A DNA stretch of 5,042 nucleotides from Candidatus Omnitrophota bacterium (GTDB lineage Bacteria; Omnitrophota; Koll11; Aquiviventales; Aquiviventaceae): contig JAHFGU010000126.1 of the NCBI GenBank assembly GCA_023247285.1, positions 1 through 5,042 of the forward strand. Reading direction: 5' to 3'. Position numbers and translations under genes: made by a program. The notes under the pieces were generated by a model. It was not told the DNA's origin. It saw nothing but the letters and a program-made list of their open reading frames with translations, and made no database searches. This document shows positions 1 through 4,838 of this stretch, piece by piece (positions within the stretch are counted from its first letter, which is position 1; each line of letters opens with the position of its first letter).

Positions 1-352
1 CATAGGTGACGAACCGGATGGACGGCATGCCGTCGGATCCCGCCGGTGCCGCGGTGAACCACGCGAGCCGATCCGCTGCAAACTCCGGACGCGGCAGCGC
101 CCCGATCTCATCCCCATACGCGTCCTCGCGCGCGTCATAGACCAGGCTGTTCGCGAGCTCTCGCTCGAGCCGGTCGAGCGCCACCCGGTGGCGCTGCAGC
201 TGTTCGGCCGTCGTCGTGGCGCGCTCCCAGACCATCAGCCCGCCGCGCAGATGCGCGCCCAACCCGGTCAAGAGGATGGCGGTCATCGTCGAGGCCACCA
301 GCAGCTCGACGAGCGTGAACGCGGCGCGCGGGCCGCGGCCCGTCACCACCAT
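1..352 (-). CDS. gspJ: Type II secretion minor pseudopilin GspJ, N-terminal part (partial)
   Basis: The reading frame runs from the ATG at 352 to the window edge without a stop, giving 117 residues of an incomplete protein. The leader MVVTGRGPRAA precedes FTLVELLVASTMTAILLTGL, a class III signal peptide with Glu at +5 (residue 16). The -1 residue is Ala, not the usual Gly. After the helix come a region rich in charged residues (QLQRHRVALDRLERELANSL), a GDEIGALPRPEF stretch and DRLAWFTAAP...IRFVTY, which fit the GspJ layout. GspJ joins GspI and GspK in the pseudopilus tip. The start overlaps the gspI stop by 10 bp; in-frame GTG codons at 349 and 346 are alternatives, the latter overlapping the stop as GTGA. 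No convincing Shine-Dalgarno site is seen, so translational coupling to gspI is likely. Position after gspI strongly supports the call. Confidence 0.88.
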   Translation of the reverse strand, partial: MVVTGRGPRAAFTLVELLVASTMTAILLTGLGAHLRGGLMVWERATTTAEQLQRHRVALDRLERELANSLVYDAREDAYGDEIGALPRPEFAADRLAWFTAAPAGSDGMPSIRFVTY

Positions 353-783
353 GAGGCAGGAATCCAATCCGCCGGCCAGATGGGGGCCACGCGCAATGCC
401 GCGCGAGGCGGGCGCTGGCGGCTCACGGTCAGCCGCACGTCGGCCGCCGTCGGCTGCCCGGCGTCGTCGAGCCAGTCGGCCCGTCGCGCGGCTCGGACGT
501 CCCAGCCCGTGTCGTTCTGCGCCTCCAGCTCGCCGGAGGAGCGGTCAGGCACCGGGCGACCAGCCAGCCGCTGGCTTTCCCACTCGAATAGGATCGCCTG
601 CGCCTGGCCGAGGGCCTCCTCGCGGGTTTCGAGGACCTGCAGCGCGCGCAACTGGCCGGAGAGCCCGCGGCTGATGGCCACGAGGCCGACCGCGATGGCG
701 GCCGCGGCCAGCACCGCTTCAATGAGGAGCAGGCCCTGCCGTGATCGCCACCTGGCTGGTCGCCGCATCCACCGACACGTCAT
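343..783 (-). CDS. gspI: Type II secretion minor pseudopilin GspI
   Basis: Encodes 146 residues. A basic 17-residue leader (many Arg) ends QG before the mature LLLIEAVLAAAAIAVGL helix, so the +1 residue is Leu rather than the usual Phe or Met, while Glu at +5 (residue 22) is kept. The following EEALGQAQAILFEWESQRLAG and a later GWDV segment fit the GspI pattern. GspI starts the tip complex with GspJ and GspK. The ATG at 783 is preferred because GAGGGAG precedes it at good spacing; an ATG at 768 would give a 12-residue leader but has no such site. The start lies 65 bp inside gspH. The C-terminus is Trp-rich (APIWPADWIPASWW), and its last codons are shared with the gspJ start. The family assignment leans on gene order as well as sequence. 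Confidence 0.85.
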   Translation of the reverse strand: MTCRWMRRPARWRSRQGLLLIEAVLAAAAIAVGLVAISRGLSGQLRALQVLETREEALGQAQAILFEWESQRLAGRPVPDRSSGELEAQNDTGWDVRAARRADWLDDAGQPTAADVRLTVSRQRPPRAALRVAPIWPADWIPASWW

Positions 784-1198
784 ACGCTCCCTCAGGGCCG
801 CTCAGCGTGAGGCGCCCGCCGTCGCTGGTGCCGTCGGGAAAGAAGCGGACGCAGGCGCACGCAACGGGCTCATCGCGCTGGGCGAGGCGCACCGTAATCG
901 CATCAGGGACCGGCCCGCTTTCAAACACGACCGGCCCATCGTCCGCCGTCCTGACCCGCGCGCGCCGGACCTCGTCTTCCCAGCGCCAGACGACCGGCTG
1001 CGCGCCGGCTACCGCATCCTCATGCGCCGCGCGGAACAGGTGCGCGGCCTCGGTCGCCGTCCGCTCGATGCGAAGCCGCTGCGCGGTGTGGTGGAGTCGA
1101 GGCGCAGTGGCCGCAACCAGGATGGCGATGACCAGCGTGACGAGGGCCAACTCGACCAGGGTGAATCCGCGCTCATTCCCAGTTCGCGATGTCGTCAT
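719..1198 (-). CDS. gspH: Type II secretion minor pseudopilin GspH
   Basis: Encodes 159 residues from the ATG at 1198. An 11-residue leader ends in ERG before the cleavage site G|FTLVE, with Glu at +5 (residue 16), then a hydrophobic helix to about residue 33. The C-terminal half ends with the GspH-type beta segment VRFFPDGTSDGGRLTL (117-132) and AYDVSVDAATSQVAI. The family forms part of the minor pseudopilin tip complex with GspI, GspJ and GspK in the periplasm. An upstream in-frame TTG at 1222 is possible but would lengthen the leader to 19 residues, so ATG is preferred. The start overlaps gspG by 26 bp and the 3' end overlaps gspI by 65 bp. A Cys-Ala-Cys motif (114 and 116) is unusual for a periplasmic pseudopilin. 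FimT-like type IV pilin is the alternative, but the gene context favours GspH. Confidence 0.9.
   Translation of the reverse strand: MTTSRTGNERGFTLVELALVTLVIAILVAATAPRLHHTAQRLRIERTATEAAHLFRAAHEDAVAGAQPVVWRWEDEVRRARVRTADDGPVVFESGPVPDAITVRLAQRDEPVACACVRFFPDGTSDGGRLTLSGPEGAYDVSVDAATSQVAITAGPAPH
787..793 (-). promoter_or_regulatory. Ribosome binding site of gspI
   Basis: On the minus strand GAGGGAG lies three bases before the ATG at 783; its GAGG core is six bases from the ATG. It is within the gspH coding region, is the clearest Shine-Dalgarno match in the operon, and decides for the start at 783 over the ATG at 768. Confidence 0.6.
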
Positions 1199-1661
1199 GC
1201 CCCGGCTGGCCGTCGGCGCCAAGAGAGAAGAGATCGAAATCCTGATGATGGTCGGACTCGCGCTTGTATTGATACGGCCGCCCCCACGGATCCTTCGGCA
1301 GCCCCTTCTTCAGATACGGCCCGTTCCAGCCCGTCTTGCTGTCGGTGCTGAAATCCGCGGTCGGCTCGGTGGCCACCAGCGCCTCCAGAGAGGCGGGATG
1401 CTTCCCCGCATCCAGCTCATACAGGTCGAGGGCGAGGCTGATCGCGGCGATATCGGATTTCGCGCGCGCGATTTTGGCCTGCTCGGTGCGGCCGGTCAGG
1501 CGCGGCACCACCATCGCCGCCAGCACGCCGATGATGATCACCACCAGCATCAACTCCACCAATGTAAATCCTGGGCGTCCAATGACGCCCGCCGGGTGCT
1601 GACCGGATGAGCGTGTCGCCGCGTGTGCCAGAGCGGCGCGTCTGGCGGGCCGAGCGGGCAT
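1173..1661 (-). CDS. gspG: Type II secretion major pseudopilin GspG (start uncertain, unusually long leader)
   Basis: The conserved part begins at the prepilin peptidase site G|FTLVELMLVVIIIGVLA, with Phe at +1 (codon 1568-1566) and the invariant Glu at +5, followed by AAMVVPRL. The mature 131 residues carry the GspG hallmarks: the WNGPYLKKGLPKDPWGRPYQY segment (positions read as two adjacent motifs) and the C-terminal SLGADGQPGHDDIANW calcium-site region. GspG polymerises into the periplasmic pseudopilus. The start is unclear. The ATG at 1661 gives 162 residues with a 31-residue Arg/Ala-rich leader. The same frame is open back to an ATG at 1889 that overlaps the gspF stop as ATGA, giving 238 residues and a 107-residue leader. 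A normal short leader (five residues) would need the rare start ATT at 1583. The upstream extension is encoded by a palindromic repeat element and resembles no protein I know. The 3' end overlaps gspH by 26 bp. Confidence 0.93.
   Translation of the reverse strand: MPARPARRAALAHAATRSSGQHPAGVIGRPGFTLVELMLVVIIIGVLAAMVVPRLTGRTEQAKIARAKSDIAAISLALDLYELDAGKHPASLEALVATEPTADFSTDSKTGWNGPYLKKGLPKDPWGRPYQYKRESDHHQDFDLFSLGADGQPGHDDIANWE
1571..1594 (+). repeat. Left arm of 24-bp inverted repeat
   Basis: Perfect reverse complement of 1877-1900. The arm is itself a hairpin: GGGCGTC (1573-1579), loop CAAT, GACGCCC (1584-1590). On the minus strand it encodes the residues just before the GspG cleavage site, including the GRP before the cleaved Gly. 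Confidence 0.9.
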
Positions 1662-1765
1662 GGTGTCCCACGCCCCGGTAGCCGGCCGCGTAGCGGCCCC
1701 GTCGGCTGGGCCGACGGGTCGCCTTCGGCGACGGCCCTGGGGCGTGGGACGAGCGAGGCCCGCCA
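1643..1765. other. Cloverleaf-like nested palindrome inside the element
   Basis: A 9-bp outer stem (TGGCGGGCC 1643-1651 with GGCCCGCCA 1757-1765) encloses a perfect 12-bp stem (GTCCCACGCCCC 1665-1676 with its complement 1739-1750). Inside, GCC 1681-1683 can pair with GGC 1733-1735, and three hairpins follow back to back: GGCCGC/GCGGCC (1684-1698), CCGTCGG/CCGACGG (1699-1717) and GTCGCC/GGCGAC (1718-1732). This gives a four-way junction on either strand. The candidate gspG ATG at 1661 lies in the internal loop between the two outer stems, so RNA folding could affect its use. It is not a tRNA: no T-loop or anticodon arm consensus is seen. Confidence 0.7.
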
Positions 1766-1805
1766 GCCGAGCGAAGGCCGGCCACGCTGCCTGTCCCGGC
1801 TGGCA

Positions 1806-1878
1806 CGCACGGTCTGCCAGGAGGGCCGGCCGAGCGTCGCCGCGGAGGCACCGCGGCGACTGTAGTCGAGACCGTGCG
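1806..1878. other. Second structured module: 10-bp stem enclosing a 10-bp hairpin
   Basis: CGCACGGTCT (1806-1815) is perfectly complementary to 1869-1878. Inside it, GTCGCCGCGG (1836-1845) pairs perfectly with CCGCGGCGAC (1851-1860) around the five-base loop AGGCA. A smaller stem-loop (1762-1769 with 1797-1804) sits between this module and the cloverleaf-like one. No T-run follows, so this is not a typical intrinsic terminator. On the minus strand it lies directly after the gspF stop. Confidence 0.65.
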
Positions 1879-1900
1879 GCGGGCGTCATTGGACGCCCAG
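1877..1900 (-). repeat. Right arm of 24-bp inverted repeat, overlapping the gspF stop
   Basis: Perfect reverse complement of 1571-1594, with internal hairpin GGGCGTC (1881-1887), loop ATTG... read as GGGCGTC-ATTG-GACGCCC over 1881-1898. On the minus strand it holds the last four gspF codons (LGVQ), the TGA stop and the overlapping ATG at 1889. Confidence 0.9.
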
Positions 1901-3094
1901 CCCGATCTGGAACACCGGCAGCAGCATGGCCAGGACGATGAACATCACGACACCCCCGACGAGCAGCAGCAACACCGGCTCCAGAATCGTGGTCAGCACG
2001 CGCAGGGCGCGGTCGGCCTCCCGCTCATACGTCGCGGCCACCTTCAGCAACGCGCGGTCCGCGGTGCCGGACTCTTCCCCGACGGCGATCATGTTCGTCG
2101 CAAACGCCGGGAGCCGCCCGGTGGCCGCCAGCGCGGCGGCCAGGCTCGAGCCTTCCCGCACCGCATCGCGCGCCGCCTGCAGCGCCAGGCGCAGCAGCGC
2201 GTTGTCGATCGTGCCCACCGCGACCTCCAGCGCCTGGAGGATGGGCACGCCTTGGCCGACCATCATTCCGAGATTGCGCGCCAGGCGGGCCGTTTCCAGC
2301 TTCCTGACAAGGGGTCCGAGCGCTGGCACCGCAATGATCAGCCGGTCCAGCGCCAGCTTGCCCTGCGCGCGGGCGGACCAGCGGCGCACCGCCAAGACAG
2401 CCGCGGCCACCGCGGCCGCCAGCACCCACCACCACGCCACGACCACGTGGCTGATGGCCAGCAGTATGCGAGTCGGCAGCGGGAGAACCTGATCGGTTTC
2501 GAGGAACACGAGCGAAAGCTTGGGGATGACGTACGCCATCAAAAACGCCACCATGGCTATGGCGATGACCAGCACGAACAGCGGGTACGCGGCCGCGCTG
2601 AGCACTCGGCTGCGCAGCTCTGCTTCGCGCTCGCCCAGCTCGGCCAGCCGGCTGAGCGCCTGCTCGATCCCGCCGCCGGTTTCCCCGGCCTTCACCAAGC
2701 TGCGGTACAGCGGCGGAAAAATGTCCGGACGCGCGGCCAGCGCCTCGCTGAGCGACTGCCCGTCCCGCACCGCGTCGGCCACCTGCTCAATCACGCGGCG
2801 CAGCCTGGCCTCCTCGGTCTGATTGGCCAGCAGCGTGAGCGCGTTGAGCAGCGGCAGGCCGCCGGCGAGCAGATCGGCCAGTTGGTGCGTGGTGTAGGCG
2901 AGCGTTTCGGGGGACAGGCGGCGCCGGACCCGCTGGGGGGTGGTGGCCGCCAAGGTGCCGGCCTCGACGAGGGAAATCGGATAGATGCCGTGGTGGCTCA
3001 GCCGGCTGATGGCCGCCGCTTCGCTCTCAGCCTCGATCGTGCCCTCCACGACATGCAGGGTATGATCCTTGGCGCGATAGCTGAAACGCGGCAT
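1886..3094 (-). CDS. gspF: Type II secretion system inner-membrane platform protein GspF
   Basis: Encodes 402 residues, the usual length of the family. GspF is the polytopic inner-membrane protein that, with GspE, GspL and GspM, forms the platform on which the pseudopilus is assembled. The start MPRFSYRAKD is the usual N-terminal strand motif. Two T2SF domains are visible, about 67-190 and 270-392, with the repeated GETGGGIEQAL (137-147) and GEESGTADRAL (339-349) elements that mark the duplicated domain. Membrane segments are expected at about 171-190, 211-236 and 370-393, which gives the three-helix topology of the family. The ATG at 3094 has no recognisable Shine-Dalgarno sequence; see the possible extended -10 just upstream. 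The stop TGA overlaps a potential gspG ATG as ATGA, and the last codons lie inside one arm of a 24-bp inverted repeat. Confidence 0.95.
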   Translation of the reverse strand: MPRFSYRAKDHTLHVVEGTIEAESEAAAISRLSHHGIYPISLVEAGTLAATTPQRVRRRLSPETLAYTTHQLADLLAGGLPLLNALTLLANQTEEARLRRVIEQVADAVRDGQSLSEALAARPDIFPPLYRSLVKAGETGGGIEQALSRLAELGEREAELRSRVLSAAAYPLFVLVIAIAMVAFLMAYVIPKLSLVFLETDQVLPLPTRILLAISHVVVAWWWVLAAAVAAAVLAVRRWSARAQGKLALDRLIIAVPALGPLVRKLETARLARNLGMMVGQGVPILQALEVAVGTIDNALLRLALQAARDAVREGSSLAAALAATGRLPAFATNMIAVGEESGTADRALLKVAATYEREADRALRVLTTILEPVLLLLVGGVVMFIVLAMLLPVFQIGLGVQ

Positions 3095-3128
3095 TGCAGG
3101 GAGTATAGCACAAGTAAAAAGTGCCTGG
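3095..3128 (-). promoter_or_regulatory. AT-rich gspE-gspF spacer with possible extended -10 promoter
   Basis: This 34-bp spacer is strikingly AT-rich compared with its surroundings. On the minus strand it contains TGCTATACT (3110-3102), an extended -10 with one mismatch to TATAAT. No good -35 is seen 16-18 bp upstream. Only seven bases separate the hexamer from the gspF ATG, so a transcript from it would start at or one base before the ATG and be leaderless, which would fit the lack of a Shine-Dalgarno sequence. The assignment rests on sequence resemblance alone. Confidence 0.35.
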
Positions 3129-4814
3129 CTATGTGACGCGGAGGACTTCCTGGGGGGTGGTCAGGCCGCGCCGGATCTTGAGCCAGCCGGCCTGGCGGAG
3201 CGTGCACATGTTGCCGCCGCGCTGGGTCATTTGGGCGATCTCGTGCGAGGAGAGCCGCTGCATGATGCACTTCTGCACCATCTCATCGACGAGCAGGAAC
3301 TCGTGGATCGCGGTCCGGCCCTGGTACCCGGTGCCCTTGCACGCAACACACCCGCGGCCGAACCGCAGGGTGGCCGGCACCGGCTCGCTCAACCCGAATT
3401 GCTCCCGCAGGCTCGGATCCGCCGGCCGGTCCTCGGCGCAGGCCCGGCAGACGACCCGCACCAGGCGCTGCGCGACAAACCCGAGCACCGAGGAGGCGAC
3501 GAGGTAAGGCTCGATCCCCATGTCCAGCAGCCGCGTGATCCCGCCGGCGGCGTCGTTGGTGTGCAGCGTCGAGAACACCAGGTGCCCGGTCAGCGCGCTG
3601 CGGATGGTGATCTCCGCCGTCTCCGGGTCGCGCACCTCGCCCACCATCATGATGTCCGGATCATGGCGCAGCATCGACCGCAGCCCCTGGGCGAAGGAGA
3701 AGCCGATCTTCGGGTGCACCTGCAGCTGCGTGATGCGCGACAGCTGGTACTCGATCGGGTCTTCGATCGTGAGGATCTTCACGTCCGGGGTGTTCAGCTT
3801 GGCGAGGCAGGCGTACAGCGTGGTCGTTTTGCCTGACCCGGTCGGCCCGGTCACGAAGATGATCCCGTGCGGCTTCTGGATCAGCGTCTCGAGCAGCGGC
3901 AGCTGGTCCGGCTCGATCCCGAGCTGGGCGAGGTGGTAGAGCATCGCCGAGGAGAGCAGGCGGATCTCAACCGTTTCCCCGAAGCTCGTGGGCAACACCG
4001 AGACGCGCAGGTCCAGGTCATGCCCGTCCATCCGCACGCCGATGCGGCCGTCCTGCGGCAGCCGCCGCTCGGCGATGTCGAGCTCGGCCATCACCTTGAT
4101 GCGGGAGACGATCGCCTGGTGCAGCTTGTGCAGATCCGGCGGCACCGGCAGGTCGTACATGAGGCCGTCGATCCGCTGACGGATAATCAGCTGCTTGTTG
4201 AAGGGCTCGATGTGGATGTCGGTGGCGCGCTCGCGGGCCGCGGTGGTGAGCAGCTGGTTCACGAATGAGACGACGGAGGCTTCCTCCGCCTGCAGGCTCA
4301 CGTCCTCGGCAGCCCCCCGCCCTGCCGGCCTGGCGTGCGCGCCCGCGTCGAGGATCCGCTCCACGGCCGAGGCCCCGACGCCGTAGTGCCGCTGGATGGC
4401 CTCCGCGATCTCATGCGGGCTGGCGAGCACCGGCGCGATGCGGCAGTCGAGCAGCAGCCGCAGCTCATCCAGCGTCTGGATATCCAGAGGGTCGGCGATC
4501 GCGATCCGCAGCACCCCGGCTTCCAGGCTCAGGGGGATCAGGCGGTAGTGGCTGGCGAATTTCGGCGAGACCTTGACCAACGCCTCCTTGCTGATGGTGG
4601 CATCGGCCAGCCGCACGTAGGGCATGCCGAGCTGCTCGGCGAGGATGGGCATCAGGTGCTCGCTGGAGAGCAGCCCCATGCGGGTCAGGACCATCCCGAG
4701 GTATTCCCCGGTCACCTGCTGCTCGCCGAGCGCGCGGTCCAGCTCCTCGCGGCGCAGCAGCCCGCGCTCGATCAGCAGCTCCCCTAATTGCTGGCGGGTT
4801 CTCGGTGTGGCCAT
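3129..4814 (-). CDS. gspE: Type II secretion system ATPase GspE
   Basis: Encodes 561 residues, the cytoplasmic hexameric ATPase that powers pseudopilus assembly. Residues 9-61 form a GspEN/MshEN-type N-terminal domain with two 24-residue repeats separated by five residues, followed by a second N-terminal region up to about 145. The ATPase core has Walker A GPTGSGKT (323-330), an Asp box TIEDPIEY (349-356), Walker B in LRHDPDIMMVGEVRD (382-396, matching the classical GspE family signature) and a His box HLVFSTLHTND (411-421). Two CxxC pairs (Cys456/459 and Cys489/492) form the zinc-binding four-cysteine module. PilB-type ATPases share this fold, but the neighbouring gspF-J genes favour GspE. 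The ATG at 4814 follows an AAGG at suitable spacing, and the protein starts just before the first N-terminal repeat. It lies between fabF (24 bp upstream) and gspF (34 bp downstream). Confidence 0.96.
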   Translation of the reverse strand: MATPRTRQQLGELLIERGLLRREELDRALGEQQVTGEYLGMVLTRMGLLSSEHLMPILAEQLGMPYVRLADATISKEALVKVSPKFASHYRLIPLSLEAGVLRIAIADPLDIQTLDELRLLLDCRIAPVLASPHEIAEAIQRHYGVGASAVERILDAGAHARPAGRGAAEDVSLQAEEASVVSFVNQLLTTAARERATDIHIEPFNKQLIIRQRIDGLMYDLPVPPDLHKLHQAIVSRIKVMAELDIAERRLPQDGRIGVRMDGHDLDLRVSVLPTSFGETVEIRLLSSAMLYHLAQLGIEPDQLPLLETLIQKPHGIIFVTGPTGSGKTTTLYACLAKLNTPDVKILTIEDPIEYQLSRITQLQVHPKIGFSFAQGLRSMLRHDPDIMMVGEVRDPETAEITIRSALTGHLVFSTLHTNDAAGGITRLLDMGIEPYLVASSVLGFVAQRLVRVVCRACAEDRPADPSLREQFGLSEPVPATLRFGRGCVACKGTGYQGRTAIHEFLLVDEMVQKCIMQRLSSHEIAQMTQRGGNMCTLRQAGWLKIRRGLTTPQEVLRVT

Positions 4815-4822
4815 CCCCGCTA

Positions 4823-4826
4823 CCTT
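4823..4826 (-). promoter_or_regulatory. Weak ribosome binding site of gspE
   Basis: On the minus strand AAGG lies eight bases before the ATG at 4814, in the 24-bp gap after fabF. It is a short match to the anti-Shine-Dalgarno sequence and supports this start. No promoter-like sequence is seen in the gap, so expression probably depends on read-through from fabF. Confidence 0.45.
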
Positions 4827-4838
4827 ACCACACCGGGG

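Larger units (their letters stand above)
1571..1900. repeat. Palindromic element bounded by a 24-bp perfect inverted repeat, between gspF and gspG
   Basis: About 330 bp bounded by perfect 24-bp inverted arms (1571-1594 and 1877-1900). The interior is very G+C-rich and consists largely of further inverted repeats: 1643-1651/1757-1765, 1665-1676/1739-1750, 1762-1769/1797-1804, 1806-1815/1869-1878 and 1836-1845/1851-1860, plus several small hairpins. There is no transposase and no clear target-site duplication in the flanking bases. The right arm includes the last codons and stop of gspF, and the left arm ends three bases before the codon for the mature GspG Phe. It could be a MITE-like or REP/BIME-like element, an in-frame palindromic insertion, or a structured RNA of the operon. 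The gspG frame through it has no stop, but at this G+C content that may be chance. Confidence 0.75.

Noticed and set aside
1199..1222. TTG start of gspH at 1222
   Set aside because: It would lengthen the leader to 19 residues and the overlap with gspG, while the ATG at 1198 gives a normal 11-residue leader.
188..1351. Plus-strand open frame of 387 codons opposite gspJ, gspI, gspH and the end of gspG
   Set aside because: It spans four clear minus-strand genes, has Arg/Ala/Ser-rich shadow composition and no recognisable motif.
1665..1750. tRNA-like cloverleaf
   Set aside because: Four stems are present, but the arm lengths are wrong, and there is no T-loop consensus, no anticodon loop of seven bases and no acceptor-like 3' end. 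It is better described as nested palindromes.
1571..1900. Group I or group II intron between gspF and gspG
   Set aside because: Too short for a typical example, without a recognisable group II domain V or a GTGYG-type 5' end, and the 24-bp terminal inverted repeat is not an intron feature.
1571..1900. Rho-independent terminator or CRISPR repeats
   Set aside because: The hairpins are not followed by T-runs on either strand, and no direct repeats with regular spacers are present.
1874..3136. Plus-strand open frame of 420 codons opposite gspF
   Set aside because: It mirrors gspF, a convincing gene, and its translation is low-complexity Arg/Gln/His-rich sequence without any domain. Antisense frames stay open by chance at this G+C content.
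3129..4814. PilB or MshE ATPase of a type IV pilus instead of GspE
   Set aside because: The N-terminal domain and core motifs are shared by these families, but the following gspF-G-H-I-J order and the typical GspG C-terminus point to type II secretion.
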